A stretch of DNA of 11,935 nt from an uncultured Lachnospiraceae bacterium. GTDB lineage: Bacteria; Bacillota_A; Clostridia; Lachnospirales; Lachnospiraceae. The position numbers and the translations under genes are program-made. The notes beneath the pieces are model-generated. The model saw nothing but the letters and a program-made list of their open reading frames with translations, was not told the origin of the DNA and searched no databases. Position 1 is the stretch's first letter. Each line of letters opens with the position of its first letter. The stretch is from contig CATLIP010000051.1 in NCBI GenBank assembly GCA_949957035.1, positions 1 to 11,935 of the forward strand, in the 5' to 3' direction. Below are positions 1-6,131 of the stretch, piece after piece.

Positions 1-773
1 AGTCCACGTTTCTTTCTCGTGTCACCAATGCTCAGCCAAAGATTGCAAATTACCATTTTACTACCTTGAATCCGAATCTTGGAGTCGTTGACCTTCCGGA
101 TGGGAAGGGATTTGTCATTGCTGATATTCCCGGGCTGATTGAGGGCGCGTCCAAAGGCGTTGGTCTGGGGCATGAGTTTCTGCGTCATATTGAGCGTACG
201 AAGCTAATGATTCATGTGGTGGACGCCGCCGGAACGGAAGGCCGGGACCCTGTGGAGGATATCTACAAGATTAATGCAGAGTTAGAGGCCTATAATCCTG
301 AGATTGCCAGACGTCCTCAGATTATCGCGGCCAATAAGATTGACGCAGTCTATTCGGAGGGAGAGGACCCGGTTGCCCGTTTGAGGAAAGAATTTGAACC
401 TGAGGGCATAAAAGTATATCCTATTTCAGGTGTGACAGGAGAAGGGATTACCAAGCTTCTCTATGCTGTATCTAAGGAGCTTCAGGGGATGGATTCTTCT
501 CCCGTAATTTTTGAACAGGAATATTTCCCGGAAGAAGAGTTGATTTATGAGAATCTTCCCTACACAGTGGAAGTGGAGGACGGCGTCTATGTGGTAGAGG
601 GACCGAAGATTGAGAAGATGCTGGGCTACACGAATCTTGATTCAGAGAAGGGCTTTGCCTTCTTCCAGAAATTTCTGAAGAATACAGGGATACTTGACGA
701 GCTGGAATCAGCCGGGATTCAGGAGGGCGATACAGTACGGATGTATGGTCTTCAATTTGATTATTATAAGTGA
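1..773 (+). CDS. obgE: GTPase Obg (CgtA), 3' part, truncated by window edge
   Basis: Obg is an essential ribosome-associated GTPase that acts in late 50S assembly and responds to the stringent alarmone. The reading frame is open from the first base (first whole codon at 3) to TGA at 771-773, giving 256 residues; the glycine-rich N-terminal Obg domain and most of the P-loop lie outside the window. Visible are the Ser-Thr that end the G1 loop, the switch region YHFTTLNPNLG, the G3 motif DIPGLIEGAS (codons from 123), the G4 motif NKID (about 333-344) and a G5-like PISGVTGEG. The last ~70 residues match the Obg C-terminal (OCT) domain, with VEDGVYVVEGP and LGYTN. It is the first visible gene of a + strand operon with yhbY, nadD, yqeK and rsfS. 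The TTG at 66 is internal and not a start. Confidence 0.97.
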   Translation, partial: STFLSRVTNAQPKIANYHFTTLNPNLGVVDLPDGKGFVIADIPGLIEGASKGVGLGHEFLRHIERTKLMIHVVDAAGTEGRDPVEDIYKINAELEAYNPEIARRPQIIAANKIDAVYSEGEDPVARLRKEFEPEGIKVYPISGVTGEGITKLLYAVSKELQGMDSSPVIFEQEYFPEEELIYENLPYTVEVEDGVYVVEGPKIEKMLGYTNLDSEKGFAFFQKFLKNTGILDELESAGIQEGDTVRMYGLQFDYYK

Positions 774-824
774 TTTTCTTTGCAATTTGTATGCAAATGG
801 ATTACAATGAAAGGGAGATATGAA

Positions 825-1118
825 ATGACAACAAAGCAGAGAGCCTGTCTAAAGGGTCTTGCGATGACAATGGAGCCGATTTTTCAAATCGGTAAGAACA
901 GCATGACGCCGGAATTTACCAGGGCGATTGATGAAGCGCTGGCAGCAAGGGAGCTAATCAAGGTCAGTGTGCTTAAGAATTGTGCGGACGACCCCAGGAC
1001 ATTGGCCCGGATGATTGCAGAGCGCACACATGCGCAGGTGGTACAGGTAATCGGCAGGAAGATTATCCTGTATCGGGAAGGGAAGGATAAGAATAAGAAG
1101 ATCGAACTTCCCGGATAG
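825..1118 (+). CDS. yhbY: YhbY-family CRM-domain RNA-binding protein
   Basis: A 97-residue protein that is essentially one CRM (YhbY) domain, a fold that binds RNA; bacterial members associate with pre-50S ribosomal particles. Family signs are the opening QRACLKGLA, the segment PIFQIGKNSMTPEF, ELIKVSVLKNC, and the C-terminal VVQVIGRKIILYRE. The ATG at 825 is chosen because AAGGGAG at 811-817 sits 7 nt before it; in-frame TTG 780 and ATG 807 have no such site. It lies 51 nt after obgE and is probably cotranscribed with it. The position between obgE and nadD is common in Firmicutes and supports a ribosome-assembly role. The exact RNA target is not known from sequence. Confidence 0.93.
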   Translation: MTTKQRACLKGLAMTMEPIFQIGKNSMTPEFTRAIDEALAARELIKVSVLKNCADDPRTLARMIAERTHAQVVQVIGRKIILYREGKDKNKKIELPG

Positions 1119-1201
1119 CGGTAAAATATAAAGATATTGTCAGAAATCAGGCTGGAAAATAGTTCCGGCAGGCTGAATTTTGGAACGGAGTTGGATAGAC
1201 T

Positions 1202-1828
1202 ATGAAGATCGGAATTATGGGCGGAACCTTTGATCCGATACACAATGGACATTTAATGCTTGGACGGGCCGCCTTAGAAGCATTCGGACTGGACAAAGTC
1301 TGGTATATGCCCAATGGTAATCCGCCTCATAAAGACATTTCCTCGATTGAAACGGATGTAAAAGACAGGGTGGAAATGGTAAGGCTTGCCATCTCTCCCT
1401 ACAGAGAATTTCGCCTGGAGACCTATGAGGCTAAGCGCAGAGAAGTGTCCTATTCTTATAGTACAATGGAATATTTCAAGGGAATCTACCCGGAGGATGA
1501 TTTCTATTTCATCATTGGGGCAGATTCGCTGTTTATGATTGATCGGTGGGTGAACCCGGAGAGAATTTTTCCTACGTGTACTGTGCTGGCGGCTTACCGG
1601 GATGAAATTAATACCAGACAGGCCATGGAAGAGAAGATTCGTGAGCTGAATGATACATATGGCGCACGAATCAGGCTTTTGGTGACGCCTCTGGTCCGTA
1701 TATCCTCCCATGAGCTTAGAAAGGATGTGCGAGAGGGGAGAAGCATTGCCAGCCATGTTCCTGAGGCTGTCAACGCATATATTCTGGAGCATCACCTTTA
1801 TGTAGGAGAGAAGGCCTATGAACCATAA
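1202..1828 (+). CDS. nadD: Nicotinate-nucleotide adenylyltransferase
   Basis: NadD transfers AMP from ATP to nicotinic acid mononucleotide, making deamido-NAD in the cytoplasm, a required step of NAD synthesis. The 208-residue protein has the nucleotidyltransferase motif GGTFDPIHNGH (HxGH at residues 14-17), the internal FIIGADSL typical of NadD, and the C-terminal ISSHELR (167-173), the ISxTxxR signature with His in place of Thr. Length is normal for the family. The ATG at 1202 follows GGAG at 1187-1190 with a rather long 11-nt spacing; translation may be coupled to the upstream operon. Its last 11 bases overlap the start of yqeK, which supports cotranscription and translational coupling. 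Confidence 0.96.
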   Translation: MKIGIMGGTFDPIHNGHLMLGRAALEAFGLDKVWYMPNGNPPHKDISSIETDVKDRVEMVRLAISPYREFRLETYEAKRREVSYSYSTMEYFKGIYPEDDFYFIIGADSLFMIDRWVNPERIFPTCTVLAAYRDEINTRQAMEEKIRELNDTYGARIRLLVTPLVRISSHELRKDVREGRSIASHVPEAVNAYILEHHLYVGEKAYEP

Positions 1829-2408
1829 GATTACCAAGATTCGACGGAAATTGATGACGGAGCTTGACAAGGAGCGGTATGAGCATACTCTGGGGGTTAT
1901 GTATACAGCGGCGGCTCTTGCCATGCGCTATGATGAAGATATAGAGAAGGCGCTGTTGGCAGGACTTCTTCACGATTGCGCCAAATGTCTGCCAGGCGAT
2001 ACGAAGATTAAACTATGTAAAAAGTATCATTTGAGTGTGTCGGAGGTGGAGAGGAGCAACCCGAGTCTTCTGCATGCCAAGCTAGGCGCATTCCTTGCCG
2101 CCAAGAAGTACCATGTGAAGGATAAGGAGATTATGAATGCTATTGCCAGTCATACGACAGGTTGTCCTCATATGTCGCTTCTGGATAAGATTATCTATAT
2201 TGCCGATTATATGGAGCCGGGGAGAAAGGAGCTGCCTAATATGGCAGAGGTGCGTAAACTGGCATTTACCGATATTGACGCATGTCTGTACCGGATTCTT
2301 GAAGATTCCCTGGAATATTTGAACAGTAAGAATGTTCCTGTTGACCCAATGACGGAAAAAACATATCTTTATTATAAAAGCAAAAGAGAAGAAGGAGAGG
2401 GGGTGTAG
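1818..2408 (+). CDS. yqeK: HD-domain Ap4A hydrolase / phosphohydrolase YqeK
   Basis: YqeK proteins are HD-superfamily metal-dependent phosphohydrolases; the Bacillus member symmetrically hydrolyses diadenosine tetraphosphate (Ap4A) to ADP. The 196-residue sequence has the expected metal-site pattern: His23 in YEHTLGV, the HD pair His52-Asp53 in GLLHDCAK, His86, His112 in ASHTTG, and Asp130 in IYIADYMEPGR. The ATG at 1818 lies inside the end of nadD (11-nt overlap) and follows AGGAG at 1803-1807. About 20 residues before the first metal-binding His is usual for the family. The gene is directly followed, one base after its TAG, by rsfS. Its job in this operon, clearing dinucleotide alarmone near NAD and ribosome genes, is inference from the family. 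Confidence 0.93.
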   Translation: MNHKITKIRRKLMTELDKERYEHTLGVMYTAAALAMRYDEDIEKALLAGLLHDCAKCLPGDTKIKLCKKYHLSVSEVERSNPSLLHAKLGAFLAAKKYHVKDKEIMNAIASHTTGCPHMSLLDKIIYIADYMEPGRKELPNMAEVRKLAFTDIDACLYRILEDSLEYLNSKNVPVDPMTEKTYLYYKSKREEGEGV

Positions 2409-2409
2409 T

Positions 2410-2763
2410 ATGGAACAGGTAAAAGAGATGGTACGTATTGTTTATCGCGCTTTGGAGGATAAGAAGGGGGAGGATATCTGTGTGATTGATATCTCCGGAA
2501 TCTCTCCGCTGGCAGATTACTTCGTCATCACAAGCGGTTCCAGTGACAGCCAGGTAAAGGCTTTAGTGGACAATGTAGAGGAGAAGATGCATATAGCAGG
2601 ACATTCACAGATTCAACGGGAAGGACTTAAGACCGGGAACTGGGTACTTCTGGATTATGGCGATGTAGTTGTCCATGTGTTTGATAAGGAGAACCGGGAA
2701 TTCTATCATTTGGAGCGAATTTGGAATGATGGGAAACGGATTGAGAGTATTGATGAGCTGTAG
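2410..2763 (+). CDS. rsfS: Ribosomal silencing factor RsfS
   Basis: RsfS (YbeB/YqeL family) binds ribosomal protein L14 on the 50S subunit and blocks joining to 30S when nutrients are scarce. The 117-residue product has the family core ADYFVITSGSSDSQVKALVD followed by REGLKTGNWVLLDYGDVVVHVF, and the usual length. The ATG at 2410 is one base after the yqeK stop and uses a GGAGAGG-type site (2394-2400) lying in the last codons of yqeK, so the two are translationally coupled. It is the last gene of the left operon; a strong hairpin starts about 25 nt after its TAG. Confidence 0.95.
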   Translation: MEQVKEMVRIVYRALEDKKGEDICVIDISGISPLADYFVITSGSSDSQVKALVDNVEEKMHIAGHSQIQREGLKTGNWVLLDYGDVVVHVFDKENREFYHLERIWNDGKRIESIDEL

Positions 2764-2787
2764 GGGACGATGACAGCAAGAAAAGTG

Positions 2788-2844
2788 CAGCCCTCTTCAT
2801 AGACGTACGGATGTTGTAAACGGTATGTTCTATGAAGAGGGTTG
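2788..2844. terminator. Bidirectional hairpin between convergent rsfS and NUDIX genes
   Basis: CCCTCTTCATAGA at 2791-2803 is exactly complementary to TCTATGAAGAGGG at 2829-2841, a perfect 13-bp stem. It can be lengthened outward by a G-U pair, an A-T and a C-G pair. The loop is 25 nt, larger than usual. The right side is followed by TTGTTAG and then TTTT (2851-2853 region). The left side is A-rich (AAGAAAA), so the minus-strand transcript also runs into a U-rich tail (CTTTTCTT). It sits between two stop codons facing each other (2763 and 2852), the expected place for a shared terminator. The U tracts are imperfect. Confidence 0.75.
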
Positions 2845-2851
2845 TTAGATT

Positions 2852-3295
2852 TTAACCGCAATATTCTCTGTAAAGAACCTCCTGTATAAGCTTGGGTTGA
2901 ATCTCAGGATACGTCCACTGATTCGACTGAACCGGAAGATTGTCCATCAAAAGAACCTCAGCCATCTCGCTTTTCAATTTCTTACGAAAAGTCTTGATAT
3001 CCGCAAAATATAACATTCCAAAAGTTTCCTCACCAGATTGATTCACCCTGTTTCGTCCTGTAACAGAGTATGCGCAGACAGGCTCGATATGAAAATCTAC
3101 GGCGCCGGTTTCCTCCTTAAGTTCCCGCCTGGCAGTATCTAATATCTTTTCACGCCTCTCGCGATGTCCCCCCGGACACTCCAGTGTGTCCCGGTCCTTA
3201 TGCCGGCAGAAGACCCACTTTCCGCCGGATGTCGCAACAATCACGGCAAACTTAAGCAGCCTGTCCTCAACATGCTTGTAAAATCTGACTTTCAT
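2852..3295 (-). CDS. NUDIX hydrolase, YtkD/MutT-like
   Basis: NUDIX enzymes split nucleoside diphosphates linked to another moiety; MutT/YtkD members remove oxidised nucleoside triphosphates. The 147-residue protein has a complete Nudix box: Gly43, Glu49, then RELKEETGA (57-65), matching Gx5Ex7REUxEExGU with all metal-binding glutamates. The segments GGKWVFCRHKDRDTLECPGG and LYFADI resemble Bacillus YtkD by memory, so 8-oxo-dGTP or RNA 5'-end hydrolysis are possible substrates, but specificity cannot be fixed from sequence. The ATG at 3295 follows AGGAGG-type bases (3302-3307) with 7-nt spacing. It starts 35 nt after the lexA stop with no terminator between, so it is probably cotranscribed with lexA. 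Confidence 0.88.
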   Translation of the reverse strand: MKVRFYKHVEDRLLKFAVIVATSGGKWVFCRHKDRDTLECPGGHRERREKILDTARRELKEETGAVDFHIEPVCAYSVTGRNRVNQSGEETFGMLYFADIKTFRKKLKSEMAEVLLMDNLPVQSNQWTYPEIQPKLIQEVLYREYCG

Positions 3296-3330
3296 ATAAC
3301 TTCCTCCAATAGTTCCTATGTATTTTAGCT

Positions 3331-3948
3331 TTAGTTAAAAAATCGAAATACGCCAATCACTTTTCCGAGAATCTGTACGTCCGTCACGATAATCGGATCC
3401 ATGGTGTCGTTCTCAGGCTGAAGGCGGATATGACCGTCTTCCTTATAAAAAGTCTTTACGGTAGCCCCGTCCTCGATTAGAGCAACTACCATGTCGCCGT
3501 TGCGGGCAGTAGAAATCTGCTCCACAAGAACCATATCGCCGCTTAGAATCCCTGCATTCATCATACTTTCGCCCTTTACTCTAAGCAGGTAGGTCGGGGT
3601 GTTGGGCATATACTCTATGGGAATAGGGAAGTAGTTCTCGATGTTCTGGTCAGCCAGAATCGGCTCACCAGCGGCAACACGGCCGATAATCGGTACGTTC
3701 ACCATCTCGCGGCGCATAAAATTGAAAGAATCATCAAGAATCTCAATCGCTCTTGGCTTGGTTGGGTCGCGGCGGATATAACCGTTCTTTTCAAGGGTCT
3801 CTAAATGTGAATGAACCGAGGATGTCGACTTTAGGTGAACCGCCTCACAGATATCCCTGACTGCCGGAGGAAACCCCCGTTCCAATATCTGCGATTTGAT
3901 GTATTCTAATATCTCTTTCTGCTTTGGACTTATCTTACCTTGTGCCAT
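3331..3948 (-). CDS. lexA: SOS repressor LexA
   Basis: LexA represses DNA-damage genes and cuts itself when activated by RecA filaments. The 205-residue product has an N-terminal winged helix (about 1-70; ISPKQKEILEYI and TSSVHSHLETLEKNGYIRR) and a C-terminal S24 autoprotease domain. The cleavage site is the Ala93-Gly94 pair in VAAGEP; the catalytic Ser128 is in GESMMNAGI and Lys165 in GATVKTF. All features needed for self-cleavage are present. ATG 3948 follows AAGGAGG (3956-3962) with about 7-nt spacing. The gene is divergent from the XerS-like recombinase and carries LexA-box-like dyads at its own promoter, consistent with autoregulation. Confidence 0.97.
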   Translation of the reverse strand: MAQGKISPKQKEILEYIKSQILERGFPPAVRDICEAVHLKSTSSVHSHLETLEKNGYIRRDPTKPRAIEILDDSFNFMRREMVNVPIIGRVAAGEPILADQNIENYFPIPIEYMPNTPTYLLRVKGESMMNAGILSGDMVLVEQISTARNGDMVVALIEDGATVKTFYKEDGHIRLQPENDTMDPIIVTDVQILGKVIGVFRFFN

Positions 3949-4034
3949 ATGGAAACCTCCTTTTTAATGTATTAATCGTCCACAAATGATATGGTCAATG
4001 AACGAGAAATTCTTTATGCTTAATCCATAGTTAT

Positions 4035-4063
4035 ATTTTAACACAAGACTTACAAAATAGCAA
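4035..4063 (-). promoter_or_regulatory. Sigma-A-type promoter for lexA
   Basis: On the minus strand TTGCTA (4058-4063) and TAAAAT (4035-4040) are separated by exactly 17 nt, a good match to TTGACA/TATAAT (4/6 and 5/6). Transcription would start near 4028, giving an ~80-nt leader before the lexA ATG at 3948. The -35 hexamer overlaps the first of the LexA-box-like dyads by two bases, so LexA binding would block RNA polymerase. Confidence 0.65.
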
Positions 4064-4087
4064 ACAAATGTTTAGAAAATATGTTCG
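4062..4087. promoter_or_regulatory. Two tandem LexA-box-like operators
   Basis: The Bacillus-type SOS box is GAAC-RNRY-GTTC. Box 1, AAACAAATGTTT (4062-4073), is a perfect dyad matching all but the outermost G and C and fits RNRY in the middle. Box 2, GAAAATATGTTC (4075-4086, followed by G), has one mismatch and also fits RNRY. Their centres are 13 bp apart. Box 1 overlaps the lexA -35; both lie 60-80 bp upstream of the divergent recombinase promoter's -35. Autorepression of lexA is the expected role; control of the recombinase is possible but unproven. Confidence 0.65.
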
Positions 4088-4143
4088 GAAGTGAACAGCG
4101 CTGAATACATCTATACGACAAATACCGATTTTTCCAAAAGATG

Positions 4144-4172
4144 TAGACAAAAAGCAACATATATGTTATAAT
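4144..4172 (+). promoter_or_regulatory. Sigma-A-type promoter for the recombinase-ttcA pair
   Basis: TAGACA (4144-4149) and a perfect TATAAT (4167-4172) are spaced by 17 nt. The start site would be near 4179, about 70 nt upstream of the ATG at 4250. The -10 lies inside the left arm of the 35-bp inverted repeat, so anything bound to that repeat would compete with RNA polymerase. Confidence 0.72.
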
Positions 4173-4193
4173 AACCCATATTATCACATATAT
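4159..4193. repeat. 35-bp near-perfect inverted repeat upstream of the recombinase gene
   Basis: Left arm ATATATGTTATAATA (4159-4173) and right arm TATTATCACATATAT (4179-4193) are complementary at 14 of 15 positions, with a 5-nt centre ACCCA. The left arm covers the promoter -10. Because transcription would begin near 4179, the full hairpin would not be in the mRNA; a protein-binding site on DNA is more likely. Candidates are an operator, or a core site for the adjacent tyrosine recombinase, whose family binds two inverted arms of about 11-15 bp. High A+T content raises the chance of a fortuitous dyad, but 14/15 with a short centre is notable. Confidence 0.6.
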
Positions 4194-4249
4194 CGAGGGT
4201 TTGGGAGTTCTTTCAATATATAGTGTATTTTATTAATAAGGAGGTAATT

Positions 4250-5308
4250 ATGGCAGATACAAAGAATTATCATGAACAGACACGCATTGAACAGACCATT
4301 CGTTTAAGGGAAGTCTTGAAATCCCTGCCGCCTTTTGCAAAAGATTATTTTCGTGCAATCGAACCGAAGTCCTCGGCAAAGACAAGGATTAATTATGCAT
4401 ATGACGTAAGGATATTTTTCCATTTTCTTATGGAGAATAATCCTGTATACAAGGATTATTCTATTGAGCAGTTTCGTGTGGACGATTTAGAAAAACTGGA
4501 ACCTGTGGATATTGAGGAATACATGGAATATCTCAAGGTCTATGAGCGGGAAAATGAGATGATTACCAATGGTGAAAAGGGACTCGCCCGTAAGATGTCT
4601 GCGCTTCGCAGTTTCTACAATTATTACTATAAGCATCAGATTATCACGAAGAATCCTACATTGCTGGTAGATATGCCCAAATTGCATGATAAGGCCATTA
4701 TAAGACTGGATACCGATGAGGTCGCATTGCTTCTGGATTTTGTAGAGAATTGCGGCAGTCAATTATCCGGACAGGCTCTTACCTATTATAATAAGACGAA
4801 GGACCGCGACTTGGCAATCCTGACTTTACTCCTTGGAACCGGTATCCGTGTGTCGGAATGTGTCGGGCTTGATTTAAACGACGTAGATTTTAAGAATAAT
4901 GGAATTACTGTGACTCGCAAAGGCGGCAATCAGATGACCGTCTACTTTGGAGACGAGGTTGCAGACGCCCTGAATGCCTATATAGAGGGCAGCCGTAAGC
5001 TGATTACTCCCCTCTCCGGCCATGAGAATGCTCTTTTTTTGTCCACTCAGAAACGTCGTATGGGGATTCAGGCTATCGAGAATATGGTGAAAAAATATGC
5101 CCGCCAGGTGACGCCCAACAAGAAGATTACGCCTCATAAGCTTCGCAGCACCTACGGCACCACTTTATATAAGGAAACCGGGGATATCTATCTTGTGGCG
5201 GATGTGCTTGGACATAAGGATGTGAATACCACCAAGAAGCACTATGCTGCAATCGATGAGGACCGGCGCAGACGCGCTGCATCTGCAGTGAAACTGCGGG
5301 AATTTTGA
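4250..5308 (+). CDS. Tyrosine site-specific recombinase, XerS-like
   Basis: Tyrosine recombinases cut and rejoin DNA at paired inverted binding arms. The 352-residue protein has a core-binding domain (about 25-150) and a catalytic domain with the complete set: Arg200 (GTGIRVSE), Lys224 (VTRKGG), His296 and Arg299 (TPHKLRS), His322 (LGHKDV) and the nucleophile Tyr332 (KKHY). At about 350 residues it is longer than XerC/XerD (about 300) and close to streptococcal XerS. Its N-terminal PPFAKDYF-type segment and the longer stretch before RDLAILTLLL also recall XerS (comparison from memory). Start ATG 4250 follows AAGGAGG (4238-4244); GTG 4223 in frame has no such site. It is divergent from lexA and 21 nt upstream of ttcA. 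No prophage or excisionase genes are beside it, so a resident chromosomal recombinase is favoured over a phage integrase. Confidence 0.85.
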   Translation: MADTKNYHEQTRIEQTIRLREVLKSLPPFAKDYFRAIEPKSSAKTRINYAYDVRIFFHFLMENNPVYKDYSIEQFRVDDLEKLEPVDIEEYMEYLKVYERENEMITNGEKGLARKMSALRSFYNYYYKHQIITKNPTLLVDMPKLHDKAIIRLDTDEVALLLDFVENCGSQLSGQALTYYNKTKDRDLAILTLLLGTGIRVSECVGLDLNDVDFKNNGITVTRKGGNQMTVYFGDEVADALNAYIEGSRKLITPLSGHENALFLSTQKRRMGIQAIENMVKKYARQVTPNKKITPHKLRSTYGTTLYKETGDIYLVADVLGHKDVNTTKKHYAAIDEDRRRRAASAVKLREF

Positions 5309-5329
5309 AGTAAGAAAGGAATATAGTAT

Positions 5330-6064
5330 ATGAAATTACAGCAGCTTTTGAGTTATACCCGAAAAGCCGTTGACGAATATGGATTGATTCAGGAAGGCGA
5401 CCATATTGCGGTTGGAATTTCCGGCGGAAAGGACAGTCTGACACTGCTCTATGCCATGCATGGACTTAAGAGGTTCTATCCGAAGCCTTTTACCTTATCT
5501 GCAGTTACCGTAGATTTGGGATATTCACAATGCGATTTTTCATCCGTATCAGAGCTTTGCAAGGAACTGGGGGTACCTTATCAGATAGTCAAAACAGATA
5601 TTGCGCACATCCTTTTTGAGGAGCGAAAAGAAAGTAATCCCTGTTCCCTGTGCGCAAAGATGCGAAAGGGCGCCCTCAATAAGGCTGTAAAAGAGACGGG
5701 CTGCAATAAGGTAGCATACGCTCATCACAAGGATGATATCATTGAGACAATGCTGCTCTCCATGCTCTTTGAGGGACGGTTCTACTCCTTCTCTCCTTGC
5801 AGCTATTTGGACCGTATGGAATTAACCGTCATTCGTCCTATGATGTTCATTGACGAGGCGGATGTTATTGGGTTCCGAAACAAATACAGCCTTCCGGTCG
5901 TAACAAGCAGATGCCCCATCGACGGATATACGAAGCGTCAGTATGCCAAGGAGCTTGTGGCAAGACTGAATCATGAGCATCCGGGCGCTAAGCAGCGGAT
6001 GTTTACCGCTATTCTCAACGGCAATATCAAGGGTTGGCCAAAACGGATATTACCAACAAGATAA
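5330..6064 (+). CDS. ttcA: tRNA 2-thiocytidine biosynthesis protein TtcA
   Basis: TtcA is an ATP-dependent, iron-sulfur tRNA thiolase that makes 2-thiocytidine at position 32 of certain tRNAs. The 244-residue protein has the PP-loop ATP motif SGGKDS (31-36), a CxxC pair at Cys105/Cys108 (NPCSLCAKMRKG), and a third cysteine Cys195 (SRCPIDG), together the expected [4Fe-4S] ligand set, plus AYAHHKDDIIETML. It is shorter than E. coli TtcA (about 310), mostly by trimmed ends. ATG 5330 follows AAAGGA (5315-5320). It starts 21 nt after the recombinase stop with no promoter seen in between, so the two are probably one transcript. A related TtcA-like sulfur-transfer enzyme with another tRNA position is possible. 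Confidence 0.88.
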   Translation: MKLQQLLSYTRKAVDEYGLIQEGDHIAVGISGGKDSLTLLYAMHGLKRFYPKPFTLSAVTVDLGYSQCDFSSVSELCKELGVPYQIVKTDIAHILFEERKESNPCSLCAKMRKGALNKAVKETGCNKVAYAHHKDDIIETMLLSMLFEGRFYSFSPCSYLDRMELTVIRPMMFIDEADVIGFRNKYSLPVVTSRCPIDGYTKRQYAKELVARLNHEHPGAKQRMFTAILNGNIKGWPKRILPTR

Positions 6065-6108
6065 ACAGCCGGAGCTTCTGGGAAAAACTCCCTGTAAGCT
6101 CCGGCTGT
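6065..6108. terminator. Hairpin terminator between ttcA and the kinase-like gene
   Basis: ACAGCCGGAGCTT (6065-6077) pairs perfectly with AAGCTCCGGCTGT (6096-6108): 13 bp, GC-rich, starting right after the ttcA TAA. The 18-nt loop can itself pair (GGG 6080-6082 with CCC 6090-6092), making a long two-part hairpin. The + strand tail is AT-rich (ATCCTTATATATAAATA) with a TTTTTT run only at 6137-6142, so the U-tract is weak. The convergent neighbour ends at 6132, so it could serve both directions. Confidence 0.72.
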
Positions 6109-6131
6109 ATCCTTATATATAAATATAATAT

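Larger units (their letters stand above)
3949..4249. other. Divergent intergenic region between lexA and the recombinase
   Basis: This AT-rich, 301-bp non-coding region contains no convincing small ORF. It holds, left to right: the lexA ribosome-binding site and leader, the lexA promoter (4035-4063, minus strand), two adjacent LexA-box-like dyads (4062-4087), the recombinase promoter (4144-4172, + strand), a 35-bp inverted repeat (4159-4193), a leader of about 70 nt, and the AAGGAGG site (4238-4244) that fixes the recombinase start at 4250. The stretch 4098-4143 shows nothing I can name beyond the 8-bp palindrome CAGCGCTG at 4096-4103. Confidence 0.8.

Noticed and set aside
780..808. TTGCAA-17-TACAAT promoter-like pair between obgE and yhbY, with a small TTTGCA/TGCAAA dyad.
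   Set aside because: Transcription would start about at 815, inside the yhbY ribosome-binding site, leaving almost no leader; the -35 is also weak.
1148..1186. Direct repeat CAGGCTG (1148-1154 and 1169-1175) and a GTTCC/GGAAC pair between yhbY and nadD.
   Set aside because: Seven-base and five-base matches in a short spacer are expected by chance, and no hairpin with a U tract or riboswitch-like fold is visible.
884..1252. Minus-strand 122-codon open frame across yhbY and the start of nadD.
   Set aside because: It runs antisense through two well-supported genes, has no ribosome-binding site and no recognisable protein features.
4083..4096. GTTC-N6-GAAC dyad next to the LexA-like boxes.
   Set aside because: The half-sites face the wrong way for a GAAC-N4-GTTC box, and its left half is already the right half of the box at 4075-4086.
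4120..4158. ATTTTTCCAAAAG segment upstream of the recombinase as an alternative dif-like site.
   Set aside because: It loosely recalls the start of the streptococcal dif site from memory but has no inverted arms; the 4159-4193 repeat is the better candidate.
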